Source: Akkermansiaceae bacterium
GTDB lineage: Bacteria; Verrucomicrobiota; Verrucomicrobiia; Verrucomicrobiales; Akkermansiaceae
Length of the DNA stretch: 64,000 nt
NCBI GenBank assembly: GCA_028822935.1
Contig: JAPKCM010000004.1
Coordinates: 1 to 64,000 of the forward strand
Direction of reading: 5' to 3'
The notes beneath the pieces were generated by a model that saw only the letters and a list, made by a program, of their open reading frames with translations, was not told where the DNA came from and ran no database searches. This document shows positions 23,078-32,989 of this stretch, in pieces; within the stretch, counting starts at the first letter, position 1, and each line of letters starts with the position of its first letter. A program made the position numbers and the translations under genes.

Positions 23078-25627
23078 ATGCCATTGTCGGGAGATGTTCC
23101 ACACCTCGTGAAGGTAGTTTTTCTCCTTATTCTCAATAGCTTGCTACTTCCTGCGGCAGAGCTGCGGGTAGCCACCATGAATGTGTTTCTCGGGATCGAA
23201 GCCCCCGGGACCGTAAGCCATGACGCGCTTGCAGCCGTTCTTGGGAGAATCGACGCCGATGTCGTGGCTCTGCAGGAAGTACGTACAAACGATCGCTCGG
23301 GGAACCCCAGCAACTTGAACCGACTGGCCTCCAGCTTGGGTTATTCCCACCTTTTTATCCCCAGCGGACCGGCCTTTGACACTGGGTCGGGCGTGATTTT
23401 GATGTCAAAACTCCCGTTTTTGAGCACTCACAGCATTATTTCGCCATCGGGAGCCAAAGATCTCACCCGTATTCATGCAGCGGCCGTCGTCGATGTCCCA
23501 GGCACCGCCAGCGATCCCACCATCATCACGCTCCATCTAAAATGCTGTTTTATGCCGGACGATCCCTTTCGCCGGGCCGTCGAAATGGAGAGGGTTAAAA
23601 TTTTCCTTGATAACGAAGGCCTCGACGGCTCGGACCATATTATCGTCTTGGGCGACTACAATTTACTTGGCTCTCCTATCAGCTTCAACTCGCTCCCTTC
23701 CGGACTCCCATCCACTTATTCCTTGGGCTCCGACATTTCCTTCCCGGTGCAATATTACATGAACCCGGCCTCCTATTTCACGAGCTACCCTCTCCTCAAT
23801 CCTCTGCCTCTCCAGCAAAATGGACTGAAGGATGCCACCTTCCAAGGAGGCTCTGTCCTCGACTACATTCTCATTTCTCAAGCCCTCGCAAACCGCGCCC
23901 CCGTCCTTGAGGTCTTTAATAGCGAGCTGGAAGCAAGATTCCCAGGCCTCCCCAAATCAGGGTCACCTCTGGCCTCAGGAGTCTCGCAAGATGCCTCCGA
24001 CCACTTCCTCGTCTTTGGCGACTTTGATCTGGAAGACGCCGACCCCCTCATCCTCACTCTCAGCACCAATCTCATTGCGGAAGGATCAGCCGGGACTACC
24101 CTCACCGTAACTCTTCCCGAGGCTCCGGCAGCGGGAGAAGCGGTCACCGTTTTACTCTGCTCCTCTGACACCAGTGAAGTGATGCCCACGGACATGACGC
24201 TCACCTTTCCCCCGGGAGCGACCACCCGGTCCACCACCCTTCTTCCAAAACCGGATAGCATCATGGATGGCAGCCAAAGCGTCACCATCACCGCGGCCGC
24301 CGTAGGCTTCGAGGGAGATGCCGAAACCCTCACCGTGACCGATGCCGATACCGCCACCTACGAGATCACCGCCTTCGGCACGGCAGTCCTGGAAACCTTC
24401 GACGGATTCGAAGGCACCACCCACCCCTCGGAATGGACCATCTCGGATTCAAGCTGGATCGGAACCGACGACGGCTCCTCCATCGCCGATGGCCTGCGCT
24501 CCTATGGAAACGAAGGCTCCATGGGGATTAAGGATGGTGAACTCATCACCTTCTCGGGAACCTTTCACAATGCCACCATCGCCGAAATCAGCTCTTTGGA
24601 AATCAGCTACGACGCCGAGCAATGGTATTCATCCTTCGAAGGCTCGATTGATCGTTGGGAAGTCCAAGTCATCACCGCCGCGGGCACCATCTCAATTCCT
24701 GCTCTCACCTTCACCGCAAACAACACACTCACTTCCGGATCGATTACAAACGGAGCCACCACGACCCTAAGCGCCACCATTCAAGGAGTAGCGATTGCCG
24801 CCAATGAAACTTTCGAGATCCAATTTAGCGCCATCCCTGGAACGCCTGGGACCGGAGGAAGCGACACCATTTTCCTCAACGAACTGCACTACGATAACGC
24901 CAGTAGTGATGTCGGTGAATTTATCGAAGTAATCGTCGGCCCCAACTTTCCAGGAGCCATCGCTGATGTCGAAATTATCCTCTATAATGGCAACAACAGC
25001 CGCACCTACGGCACCCACGGCCTCGATACCTTCACCCTCGATAAAACCGCCGCCAGCGGCCATCGCATCTTTTCCAAAGCGATCAGCGGCATTCAAAACG
25101 GAGGCTCCGATGGTATCGCCATTGTGCACAATGCCTCAGTGCTTCAGTTCCTCAGCTATGAAGGAACCATGCTCGCCATGGATGGCCCGGCCAATGGCAT
25201 CACTTCGACCGACATCGGAGTTTCACAGAGCAGAGCGCAGGAAGCAGGTCAGGGAAGTCTTGGACTCACCGGAAACGGATCAGGGCCAGACGACTTCACC
25301 TGGACCAAATTCAGCAACCCCTTTACCAAGGGAGCGCTCAACGAGGGACAAAGCTTCGGCATCTCCGTCCAGAGACAAGGAATCGCCATCGATAATCTCA
25401 CAGTCACCGCTCTCCTTCCCCCACTCGACATCCCCCTTTCGATCTCGCCAGACCTCATTCTTAGTTTCCCCACCGTCAATGGCACAACCTACGAAGTCCA
25501 AACATCAATCGACCTCGAGAACTGGACCTGTTTCACCTTGATCAATGGAAACAATGCTCCCGTGATAATCGACGTCACCAGCCTCGTTCAAAAGCGCTTC
25601 TTCCGGGTCGGCGTAGCGAGTCCTTGA
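23078..25627 (+). CDS. Secreted endonuclease/exonuclease/phosphatase-family protein with lamin-tail domain
   Basis: ATG 23078 is preferred because it starts a signal peptide (HLVKVVFLLILNSLLLPAAE) and avoids overlap with the divergent gene. Of 849 residues, about 28-320 form an EEP nuclease/phosphatase domain with motifs LRVATMNVF, VALQEV, IIVLGDYN and DASDHFLVFGDFD. A Calx-beta-like stretch (SVTITAAAVGFEGDAETLTV) and a strand-rich domain follow. Then comes a lamin-tail domain (TIFLNELHYDNASSDVGEFI ... LQFLSYEG) and the verrucomicrobial C-terminal domain (TYEVQTSIDLENWTC). It is probably an extracellular DNase or phosphodiesterase; the nuclease assignment is from the family, not proven. Confidence 0.85.
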   Translation: MPLSGDVPHLVKVVFLLILNSLLLPAAELRVATMNVFLGIEAPGTVSHDALAAVLGRIDADVVALQEVRTNDRSGNPSNLNRLASSLGYSHLFIPSGPAFDTGSGVILMSKLPFLSTHSIISPSGAKDLTRIHAAAVVDVPGTASDPTIITLHLKCCFMPDDPFRRAVEMERVKIFLDNEGLDGSDHIIVLGDYNLLGSPISFNSLPSGLPSTYSLGSDISFPVQYYMNPASYFTSYPLLNPLPLQQNGLKDATFQGGSVLDYILISQALANRAPVLEVFNSELEARFPGLPKSGSPLASGVSQDASDHFLVFGDFDLEDADPLILTLSTNLIAEGSAGTTLTVTLPEAPAAGEAVTVLLCSSDTSEVMPTDMTLTFPPGATTRSTTLLPKPDSIMDGSQSVTITAAAVGFEGDAETLTVTDADTATYEITAFGTAVLETFDGFEGTTHPSEWTISDSSWIGTDDGSSIADGLRSYGNEGSMGIKDGELITFSGTFHNATIAEISSLEISYDAEQWYSSFEGSIDRWEVQVITAAGTISIPALTFTANNTLTSGSITNGATTTLSATIQGVAIAANETFEIQFSAIPGTPGTGGSDTIFLNELHYDNASSDVGEFIEVIVGPNFPGAIADVEIILYNGNNSRTYGTHGLDTFTLDKTAASGHRIFSKAISGIQNGGSDGIAIVHNASVLQFLSYEGTMLAMDGPANGITSTDIGVSQSRAQEAGQGSLGLTGNGSGPDDFTWTKFSNPFTKGALNEGQSFGISVQRQGIAIDNLTVTALLPPLDIPLSISPDLILSFPTVNGTTYEVQTSIDLENWTCFTLINGNNAPVIIDVTSLVQKRFFRVGVASP

Positions 25628-25636
25628 AAAAATCTC

Positions 25637-26413
25637 CTAGCTCTCTTTCACGATCCACCGCCCCTTCACCTTTCCGGCTTTCCAACCATCGGAAAAAGTT
25701 ACCTCACGGGCCGTCACCCATTCATCATCGATATCGACGCACCAAGGTCGGCTCGTCCTCATGAACGATCCCGTATTAATCGCGACCCGGCCCTCTTTCT
25801 CCCAACTCCCGGCCCGATGAAAATGCCCGCAAACGACAATCCTACTCTCGGGTGACACTCGTTCCAAAAAGCGCAGGCATTCCTCGCCCATCGTCGACCA
25901 AACTCGAAACATCTCGAGCGTCCGACTCGGTGGCCAGAGCGCAGTGACCAAAAAATTAAAAGGCACGGGAAGCTTCGGAAGCGGAATCGGTTTGATCGTG
26001 AGTGCGATATCCCTCGCCCGATCCGAGCAAGCCTGCGCGTCCTCTTCATCATAGCGACTCACAATTTCTTCCACGGCCTTCCGGTGGGGCGACATCTCCC
26101 GTGACCAAGGAGTGGCGTCCCGATAAACGGCATCCCCGTGAGTCACCAGAACAGACTTCCCGGCCAACCAAGCGATTCCTTGTTCCGTGCCGGGATCATG
26201 ATTTCCCCGAAGAAAAATACCTTGCTCGCCCACCAACTCACGGAGCTCCGAAACCATTCGCGCCGGACGTTCACTTCTGTGTTCCTTTTCCTGCCAAACA
26301 TCACCGGCAAAGATGATCTCATCGCTACCCTCAAAGAGCGGAGCAAGCTGCGCCACATCCTGAATTCGCGACGCAGTGTGACCCAGATGAAGATCTGACA
26401 GAATACGAATCAC
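25637..26413 (-). CDS. Calcineurin-like metallophosphoesterase
   Basis: The 258-residue protein has the full two-metal set: [30 protein letters not shown] and [11 protein letters not shown]. The layout resembles UDP-2,3-diacylglucosamine hydrolase (LpxH-like) and related cytoplasmic phosphoesterases. An insert at about 145-175 ([20 protein letters not shown]) is hydrophobic and may contact the membrane, which would suit a lipid substrate. Its ATG overlaps the stop of the rRNA-methyltransferase gene by four bases, so both lie in one operon. Confidence 0.85.
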   Translation of the reverse strand: MIRILSDLHLGHTASRIQDVAQLAPLFEGSDEIIFAGDVWQEKEHRSERPARMVSELRELVGEQGIFLRGNHDPGTEQGIAWLAGKSVLVTHGDAVYRDATPWSREMSPHRKAVEEIVSRYDEEDAQACSDRARDIALTIKPIPLPKLPVPFNFLVTALWPPSRTLEMFRVWSTMGEECLRFLERVSPESRIVVCGHFHRAGSWEKEGRVAINTGSFMRTSRPWCVDIDDEWVTAREVTFSDGWKAGKVKGRWIVKES

Positions 26414-26976
26414 TTTACGACCTCCCGCTGCCTCACGGCCTCGTAGAGACAGACTCCGGTAGCAACACTGACATTAAGACAATCAACAGAACCCTTCATC
26501 GGAAACTTCACCAAGAAGTCGCATTCTTTTTCGGTAAGTTGCCGCATCCCTTCACTCTCTCGGCCCATGATGATCGCAATTGGACCCTTTAAATCGACTT
26601 CATAAAGCGATTGAGTGGCGCGGTCCGACGTCCCCACCATCCAGACGCCACGCTCTTTCAATAGCGCCATCGTCCGCACCAAGTTGGTCACCTTCACAAA
26701 AGGAACATGCTCCGCCGCGCCCACCGACACACGTCGCACCGTATCGGTCAAACCAACCGCCTTATCCTTCGGCGCAATCACCGCATCCACGCCCGCCCCA
26801 TCGGCAGTCCGCAGGATCGCCCCCAGGTTATTGGGATCCTGAATGCAATCTAGAATGAGAAGAAAAGGAGCGTCCTTTCCCTCGAGAAGATCGTTAAGAT
26901 CACCCTCATTAAATGGTTTTGCCTCGCGGGCACCACTGTGACGATTCTGTCTAGCTTCCCCGGCGCGCTTTCTCAT
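26410..26976 (-). CDS. TrmH/RlmB-type RNA 2'-O-methyltransferase
   Basis: The 188-residue protein has the three SPOUT motifs: [19 protein letters not shown] (motif 1), [15 protein letters not shown] (motif 2) and [17 protein letters not shown] (motif 3). RlmB methylates G2251 of 23S rRNA. The protein is shorter than RlmB because the L30e-like N-terminal domain is missing and replaced by a basic 25-residue tail, so the RNA target is uncertain. It is first in a two-gene operon with the metallophosphoesterase. Confidence 0.88.
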   Translation of the reverse strand: MRKRAGEARQNRHSGAREAKPFNEGDLNDLLEGKDAPFLLILDCIQDPNNLGAILRTADGAGVDAVIAPKDKAVGLTDTVRRVSVGAAEHVPFVKVTNLVRTMALLKERGVWMVGTSDRATQSLYEVDLKGPIAIIMGRESEGMRQLTEKECDFLVKFPMKGSVDCLNVSVATGVCLYEAVRQREVVK

Positions 26977-27085
26977 AGGCTGTTTCCTAACGTTGCTTCG
27001 CCCTTAGCTCAAGCCCTGAGAAAACGGTGAGGACTCTCATTTTTCAAGATCGCGTTTCTACATGTCTCTTTGCTAGCGTGACATA

Positions 27086-28558
27086 ATGATTCGTTCACTC
27101 CTTGCACCCCTGCTCATTGCGTCCGCTTCGGCCGCCTCAAAGCCCAACATTATCTTTATTCTAGCCGATGACCTTGGCTACGGTGAAGTCGGCTGTTACG
27201 GGCAGGAAAAAATCAAGACCCCCCATCTTGATCAGCTTGCCAAGGAAGGCCTTCGGTTCACCCACCACTACACCGGAGCCGCCGTGTGTGCGCCAGCCCG
27301 CTGCACCCTTCTTACCGGAAGACATCTCGGCAATGCCGAAATTCGCTCAAACGGAGATTCAAAAAACGGCCGCCCCTTCCCCGGCCAGTGGCCTATCAGC
27401 GACGAAGCCATCACCATTGCGGAGGTTCTCAAGACGGCCGGCTACATCACGGGTGGATTCGGAAAATGGGGACTCGGCCCCACCGACTCCACCGGCTCGC
27501 CCATGACCCAGGGCTTCGACCGCTTCTACGGCTACAATTGTCAGCGCAACGCTCATTCCTTTTACCCACCCTTCCTCGACGACGACCTTTCGATCGACCC
27601 CATCAACAAGAACCCCATCCCCGGACACGCCCGCCAACCCAAGGGCGAAGTCCTCGCCGACACCTATCGCGCGGAAATCTACGCGCCCGATCGCATCCTC
27701 GAAGAGGCCCTCGACTTCCTCGACAGCAACAAGGACAAGCCCTTTTTCCTCTACCTCCCCTTCGTCGAACCCCACGTCGCCATGCATCCGCCCCAAGCGT
27801 GGATGGATCGCTACCCGAAAGAATGGGACGATGAAAATGGTCCCTATCGTGGCCAAAATGGCTACCTTCCCCACCCGCGCCCCCGCGCCGGTTATGCCTC
27901 GATGATTTCCGATCTCGATGAGCACATCGGAACCGTCCTGACGCGCCTCAAGGAACACGGCCTCGAGGAAAACACCCTCGTTATCTTCACTTCAGACAAC
28001 GGCACGACTCATCCCAGTCGTGACCCCAAATTCCACGTCGGTGGCGTCGACGCGCCCTTCTTCAACTCATCCGCCGGCCTCCGTGGTTGGAAAGGCTCGC
28101 TCTACGAAGGCGGCATTCGCGTTCCCACCATCGTGCGCTGGCCCGGAAAAACAGAAGCCGGATCAACCACCGATGCACCCTCCTATTTCCCCGATTGGTT
28201 CCCCACGCTCTGCTCAGTCGCGGGAACCGAAAAACCGGACGGACTCGATGGCTCCGACCTCACCTCCGCCCTCACCGGGAAAGAATTCAAACGCAGCAAA
28301 CCCATGGTCTGGGAATTCCACGGCTACGGACTGCAACTCGCCGTCACCGACTACCCCTGGAAGGCCATCCGCCAGCAGGCAAGGAAAGGCAAGTTGCCCT
28401 GGGAGCTCTACAACCTCCAGGACGACCCCAACGAAACAAACAATCTCGCCGAGAAAAACCCCGACATCCTCAAGCGCCTCGCCCACATTTCCAAAACCGA
28501 CCGCACCCCCAGCGAGAGACTCCCCCTCCCGCTTTACGACGGACCGCAGAAAAAGTAG
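27086..28558 (+). CDS. Secreted sulfatase (arylsulfatase family)
   Basis: The 490-residue protein has a signal peptide (MIRSLLAPLLIASASA), then KPNIIFILADDLGYGEVGCY with the first metal-binding Asp pair. The Cys-type formylglycine motif is AAVCAPARCTLLTGRH. IFTSDNGTTHPS holds further metal ligands. The Cys in C-A-P-A-R is converted to formylglycine by a sulfatase-modifying enzyme, not seen here. It removes sulfate esters from polysaccharides such as carrageenan, fucoidan or glycosaminoglycans; the exact substrate is unknown. It is typical of polysaccharide-degrading verrucomicrobia. Confidence 0.95.
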   Translation: MIRSLLAPLLIASASAASKPNIIFILADDLGYGEVGCYGQEKIKTPHLDQLAKEGLRFTHHYTGAAVCAPARCTLLTGRHLGNAEIRSNGDSKNGRPFPGQWPISDEAITIAEVLKTAGYITGGFGKWGLGPTDSTGSPMTQGFDRFYGYNCQRNAHSFYPPFLDDDLSIDPINKNPIPGHARQPKGEVLADTYRAEIYAPDRILEEALDFLDSNKDKPFFLYLPFVEPHVAMHPPQAWMDRYPKEWDDENGPYRGQNGYLPHPRPRAGYASMISDLDEHIGTVLTRLKEHGLEENTLVIFTSDNGTTHPSRDPKFHVGGVDAPFFNSSAGLRGWKGSLYEGGIRVPTIVRWPGKTEAGSTTDAPSYFPDWFPTLCSVAGTEKPDGLDGSDLTSALTGKEFKRSKPMVWEFHGYGLQLAVTDYPWKAIRQQARKGKLPWELYNLQDDPNETNNLAEKNPDILKRLAHISKTDRTPSERLPLPLYDGPQKK

Positions 28559-28600
28559 CCACCTCAATTTGTCCCGGGGCCGAAGCAAACTTAAGGAATC

Positions 28601-29389
28601 TTAGCGCCCTTTCAACTTTCCCCTGACCCACTTCACTAACAATCCGTGCGCGGGTATCGCCATCCCCCCATGGTCAAATCCCTCGAGTTCAAACAACTCA
28701 CAATCCGGGTGCTTCACTTCCTGCATCATGCGCCAAAAGTAAGCATTCTCCTCATAGCGTCCTAACATCTCCTTATCCCGATCTCCCGTAATTAACAAAA
28801 TAGGCGGAGCATCTTTCCTCGCATGAAATAGTGGCGCCATTTCGTCCACGATCACCTTGGTGTTCGCCAAGCCCCGCTCCCTACGCACATTGAAATGAGT
28901 AATCGTGTGCCCGCTATAAGGAATCAACCCAGCAATCTGATTCAACTCAACATCGTGAGGTTTAAGCCACCGTTCATCCAAACCCAACATGCTCGTCAGA
29001 TAACCTCCCGCCGAATGGCCACTGATAAAGATCTTCTCTTTCGATCCCCCCAGTCTCTCGATATTTTTAAAGGTCCAAGCCACTGCCGCTGCCGCATCTT
29101 TTAAGCACTCAACCGACGTCACCTTAGGACTCAAACGATAAGAAGGAGCGACCACCGCAAACCCTTGCCCACGTAGCTCTTTGGGAATACTGCGTTTGCC
29201 ACCCGTCAACCCACCGCCATGAAACCAGACCACCGTGGCAAAATTCTTCTCCCCCTCCGGCAAGTCATAATCGAGCAGGCACTTTTCGGCAATGTAGCCG
29301 TCATTCTCCGGATTGGCCCGATAAGGCACCGCCATATCATCCCCCGCCAAACTTCCCGTCAACAAAACCGCCATTATCAAGAACCTCAT
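28601..29389 (-). CDS. Secreted alpha/beta-hydrolase (esterase)
   Basis: ATG 29387-29389 starts a signal peptide (MRFLIMAVLLTGSLAG); an ATG eight codons upstream is also possible. The 262-residue enzyme has the oxyanion motif WFHGGGLTGGKRS, the nucleophile motif ISGHSAGGYLTS, and Asp (TGDRDKEML) and His (GFDHGGM) completing the triad. It belongs to the BD-FAE/carboxylesterase group and could remove acetyl or feruloyl groups from sugars. It converges with the sulfatase gene 42 bases away. Confidence 0.85.
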   Translation of the reverse strand: MRFLIMAVLLTGSLAGDDMAVPYRANPENDGYIAEKCLLDYDLPEGEKNFATVVWFHGGGLTGGKRSIPKELRGQGFAVVAPSYRLSPKVTSVECLKDAAAAVAWTFKNIERLGGSKEKIFISGHSAGGYLTSMLGLDERWLKPHDVELNQIAGLIPYSGHTITHFNVRRERGLANTKVIVDEMAPLFHARKDAPPILLITGDRDKEMLGRYEENAYFWRMMQEVKHPDCELFELEGFDHGGMAIPAHGLLVKWVRGKLKGR

Positions 29390-29474
29390 CACCCATCCAC
29401 CCTGCTCTCCCAAAAAAAATCCGTCAACCTGCTAAACAAATGCTCAATCCCAAATCTCCCACCAGAACCCAAGC

Positions 29475-29535
29475 CCCATAATCCATCCGTAGTTTGAAAA
29501 TCTGCGTCAATTTGCGAAATCTGCGGATAAATTCC
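29475..29535. repeat. Dispersed short-word repeat (ATCTGCG type)
   Basis: The words TCCATCCGTAGTTTGAAAATC, ATCTGCGTCAATTTGCG and AAATCTGCGGATAAATTCC form a degenerate string. It recurs at 32928-32962 (TTAATCTCCGAAATCTGC, GGATAAAACCCTCTCCC) just before another gene, and in weaker form at 17420-17440, 19030-19070, 47000-47045 and 63505-63535. It is non-coding here. Confidence 0.45.
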
Positions 29536-29561
29536 CCGTCCCCCACCGTAGTCCTCAACGA

Positions 29562-31814
29562 ATGCCACGAGTTCTCCAATTCCTCCTCCTGCTTCTGCCA
29601 TCGCTCGCCCTCTCCGCGCCCGATGGCTCCGCAATTTACACCAAGCACTGCGCCTCCTGCCACGGAGACCAAGGCCAGGGAGTCGATGACGAATATGACG
29701 AAGCCCTCATCGGCAAGCGATCCCTCGAATCGCTCACCAAATACATCCACAAATCGATGCCCGAGGACGAAGAAGACCTCGTCATCAACGAAGACGCCCA
29801 AGCCGTCGCAGCCTATATCCACGCCGCCTTTTACTCCCCCGAAGCACAAGCCAAGCTCCACCCCGTTCGCCAAGATCTCCTCCGCCTCAGCCAACAACAA
29901 CATCGTCGCTCCATCACTGACATCGTCCAGTCCTTCCGCAATCGTCCCTACCAAGGCGACAAGCAAGGCCTCCAAGGAAACTATTTTAACAAGGAAAAGA
30001 TGAACAACCGAAAAGGAAAGCTCATCGAACGTCTCGACCCCGTCCCAGCCTTCGAAATCAACAGCAAGCACGGAGTCGATGGCATCAATCCAAAAGCCCA
30101 CTCCATTTACTGGACCGGATCCCTCCTCCCGCCCGAAACCGGAACCTATTCCTTCCGCATGATCTCTCCCAATGGGATGCGCATGTATCTCAACGAATCC
30201 GACCACAAAAAAGTCCCCTTCATTGACGGTTGGGTTTCCTCAGGAAATGAAATGCGCACTATCGAATCCTCCCTCTTCCTCCTCGGCGGTCACGGCATCT
30301 CGGTCTTCATCGAGTTCCTCTGCTTCAAAGAAGAAAAATCATCCCTCCGCATCGAGTGGAAACCACCCCACGGCGCTTGGGAACCCCTTCCGCCTCATGT
30401 TCTTTACCCCGATGGCGCTTCGGAAGCCGCCCTCATAACAACTCCTTTCCCAGCCGATGATGCCTCAATGGGCTACGAACGTGGCTCCTCCATTTCCAAA
30501 GCCTGGAGTGAAGCCGTCGCCAATGCCGCCATCGAGGCCACCATGCTCATCTTCGATGACATCGACGAACTCGCCCGCACTAAATCCGACCAGCCTGACC
30601 GTGCCAAAAAGTTCAAACAATTCTGCGCCGACTTCGCCAGCCGCGCCTTCTCCCGCCCCCTCACCCCGGAACAGCGCAAGACCCACGTCGATGCCATTTT
30701 CGCCCAGCCCGGAAGCGACTACGAGACCGCCACCAAGCGCTCTCTCATGCTCATTCTGACCTCGCCCTCCTTCCTCTATCCTTCTTTCAAACGGAACGAA
30801 AAAGGCGATTACGATCAACACTCCACCGCCGCCCATCTCGCCCGCACCCTCTGGGATTCCGTCCCCGACAAACGTCTCCAAGAGCTCGTCCAAACAGGAC
30901 AGCTCGTCACTCCAAAGCAAATCCAGGACGAATGTTGGCGCATGCTCGGCGACCCCCGTGCGCGAACCAAGCTCAATGCTTTTTTCTACCACTGGCTCTC
31001 CCTTTCCGAAAAAGAACACCTCAACAAAGACCCTAAAACCTTCCCCGGATTCGATGAACACATCATCGCCGACCTAAGAACCTCGCTGAACCTTTTTATC
31101 GATGATGTCGTCTGGTCCGAGGCCTCCGACTACCGCCGCCTGTTCACCTCCGAAAACGTCTACCTCAACCCCCGCCTCGCTAAATTCTACGGAGCCACCG
31201 CGCCCAAGGACGGCACCTTCCAATTTCTCCCAACCCCCGACCGACAACGGGCCGGCCTCTTCACCCACCCCTACATCCTCACCGCCTTTTCCTACCACAA
31301 GCAAACCTCCCCCATCCACCGCGGCGTCTACCTCAGCCGAAATATTCTCGGTCGTTTCCTCAAACCCCCACCCAATGCCATCGAGTTCAAGGACGCCGAC
31401 TTTGATCCCACTCTCACCATGCGGGAAAAGGTCACCGATCTCACTAAGGACCAAGCCTGCATGGCCTGCCACTCCATCATCAACCCCATCGGATTTTCCC
31501 TCGAATACTACGACGCCGTCGGCCGCTTCCGTACCTCCGATAACAACAAACCCATCAATTCCGAAAGCGACTACGAAACTCCCGATTTAAAAAAGATCCG
31601 CATCAAGGGCCCTCGCGATCTCGCTCGCCTCGCCGTCGAATCTCCCCACGCCCACCGCGCCTTTATCAAGCACCTCTTCCATCACCTCATCCAGCAACCC
31701 GTCAATAGCTACGGGTTCGCAAAAATGGACGAACTCCACAAGACCTTACAGGACTCCAACTTCCACATCCGAAACCTCATCGCCACGATCGCCGCTTCGA
31801 CCGTTCCCCAATAA
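29562..31814 (+). CDS. Cytochrome c / PA14 / DUF1592-DUF1588-DUF1585 protein
   Basis: The 750-residue secreted protein has a signal peptide (MPRVLQFLLLLLPSLALS). A cytochrome c domain follows (heme motif YTKHCASCHGDQGQG; likely axial Met in KSMPEDEED). A PA14-like domain occupies about 145-280 (QGLQGNYFNKEKM ... YWTGSLLPPETGTYSFRM). The DUF1592, DUF1588 and DUF1585 domains include CMACHSIINPIGFSLEYYD. This planctomycete/verrucomicrobial family usually pairs with a DUF1552 protein, found here at 32990. It is thought to act in extracytoplasmic redox or polysaccharide metabolism, without a proven reaction. Confidence 0.93.
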   Translation: MPRVLQFLLLLLPSLALSAPDGSAIYTKHCASCHGDQGQGVDDEYDEALIGKRSLESLTKYIHKSMPEDEEDLVINEDAQAVAAYIHAAFYSPEAQAKLHPVRQDLLRLSQQQHRRSITDIVQSFRNRPYQGDKQGLQGNYFNKEKMNNRKGKLIERLDPVPAFEINSKHGVDGINPKAHSIYWTGSLLPPETGTYSFRMISPNGMRMYLNESDHKKVPFIDGWVSSGNEMRTIESSLFLLGGHGISVFIEFLCFKEEKSSLRIEWKPPHGAWEPLPPHVLYPDGASEAALITTPFPADDASMGYERGSSISKAWSEAVANAAIEATMLIFDDIDELARTKSDQPDRAKKFKQFCADFASRAFSRPLTPEQRKTHVDAIFAQPGSDYETATKRSLMLILTSPSFLYPSFKRNEKGDYDQHSTAAHLARTLWDSVPDKRLQELVQTGQLVTPKQIQDECWRMLGDPRARTKLNAFFYHWLSLSEKEHLNKDPKTFPGFDEHIIADLRTSLNLFIDDVVWSEASDYRRLFTSENVYLNPRLAKFYGATAPKDGTFQFLPTPDRQRAGLFTHPYILTAFSYHKQTSPIHRGVYLSRNILGRFLKPPPNAIEFKDADFDPTLTMREKVTDLTKDQACMACHSIINPIGFSLEYYDAVGRFRTSDNNKPINSESDYETPDLKKIRIKGPRDLARLAVESPHAHRAFIKHLFHHLIQQPVNSYGFAKMDELHKTLQDSNFHIRNLIATIAASTVPQ

Positions 31815-31854
31815 GAATTCGGCTCTAGCATCCTCCTCAAATCACCCTCACCCT

Positions 31855-32814
31855 ATGAAAATGGGTAACTCTCATGAAGTTGGCTTGGTCCTCGACGATC
31901 TCTACCTCAAGCACGTCACCGGCCAGCATCCCGAGCACTTTTCCCGCTACCATGCGATCACCGCGATGTTCGAAGAAAGCGGCCTCGCAACAAAAATGAA
32001 ACCGCTCCAATCGCATCGGGCCGCTGGAGAGGATCTTCGAGCAGTCCACAATCCCTCCTACGTCGCGCTCGCCGAAAAAGAAATTCTCTCCGGCGTCTCC
32101 CAACTCTCCACCGGAGATACCGATGTCTGCCCGGACAGCTGGGAAGTTGCCACCCATGCAGCTGGGTCCGTCTGCGCCGCAGTCGATGCCGTTTTCTCAT
32201 CGGAGCCCGATCCCATCAAGCGCGCCTTCTGCGCCGTCCGTCCTCCCGGTCACCATGCCACCCCGAATCGCGGTATGGGATTTTGCGTCTTTAATAACGT
32301 TGCCGTGGCAGCCCGCTACGCGCAGCGAAAATACGGCGTCGGAAAAGTCGCTATCCTCGACTGGGACGTCCACCACGGAAACGGCACCCAGGACATCTTC
32401 TACGAAGACGAAACCGTCCTCTTCTGCAGCACCCATCAATCTCCGTGGTATCCCGGCACCGGTTTCAACGATGAAAAAGGAAGCGGAAAAGGCCGCGGCC
32501 TCACCCTCAATGCAGCCCTCCCTTCCGGCTCCGCCATGAACGAAATCGGCGGCGTGATCGACGACCAATTCCTCTTCGCCATGAGAAAATTCAAACCCGA
32601 ACTTGTCATGATCTCCGCCGGCTTCGACTCCCGTCTCGGCGATCCTCTCGGCCAGTTTCGCCTCCTCGACGAAGACTACCAAACCCTCACCAACTGGATG
32701 CGCCAGATCGCCGACGAATTCTCCAATGGCCGCCTCGTCTCAGCCCTGGAAGGCGGCTACTCCCTCGAAGGCTTGGCCGCCGGCGTCAAAGCCCACGTGG
32801 GAGCTCTCCTCTAG
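31855..32814 (+). CDS. Histone-deacetylase-family amidohydrolase
   Basis: The 319-residue cytoplasmic protein has class II HDAC/acetylpolyamine amidohydrolase motifs: GQHPEHFSRY, RPPGHHATPNRGMGFCVFNN (catalytic His pair), AILDWDVHHGNGTQ (zinc Asp and His), SAGFDSRLGDPLGQF (zinc Asp) and ALEGGYSLEGL. Bacterial members deacetylate acetoin-pathway targets, polyamines or small-molecule amides. It sits between the DUF1592 and DUF1552 genes, which normally stand side by side, 40 bases after the first, so it is probably co-transcribed; whether it shares their task is unknown. Confidence 0.93.
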   Translation: MKMGNSHEVGLVLDDLYLKHVTGQHPEHFSRYHAITAMFEESGLATKMKPLQSHRAAGEDLRAVHNPSYVALAEKEILSGVSQLSTGDTDVCPDSWEVATHAAGSVCAAVDAVFSSEPDPIKRAFCAVRPPGHHATPNRGMGFCVFNNVAVAARYAQRKYGVGKVAILDWDVHHGNGTQDIFYEDETVLFCSTHQSPWYPGTGFNDEKGSGKGRGLTLNAALPSGSAMNEIGGVIDDQFLFAMRKFKPELVMISAGFDSRLGDPLGQFRLLDEDYQTLTNWMRQIADEFSNGRLVSALEGGYSLEGLAAGVKAHVGALL

Positions 32815-32823
32815 GTCCCGAAG

Positions 32824-32872
32824 CACCTGTCGCGCCGTATCCTCGGCAAAAGAGGCTTCGAAGACGGAAGTC
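32824..32872. repeat. REP-like element, CACCTGTCGCGCCGT family
   Basis: CACCTGTCGCGCCGT (32824-32838) is followed by a foldable stretch ATCCTCGGCAAAAGAGG. The same 15-base head, with one or two changes, occurs at 34346-34360 and 52799-52813, also between genes. Confidence 0.5.
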
Positions 32873-32989
32873 TGCTCAAACCTCACCGTTCATGTTCAAA
32901 CCTCACCCCCTCAACCACTTTCTCAAAAATCTGGCTTAATCTCCGAAATCTGCGGATAAAACCCTCTCCCCTTCCCCGTATACTCTCCC

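Noticed and set aside
27359-27958. 199-codon reverse frame within the sulfatase gene
   Set aside because: It is antisense to an intact sulfatase with all catalytic motifs and has a repetitive Gly/Val/Glu translation.
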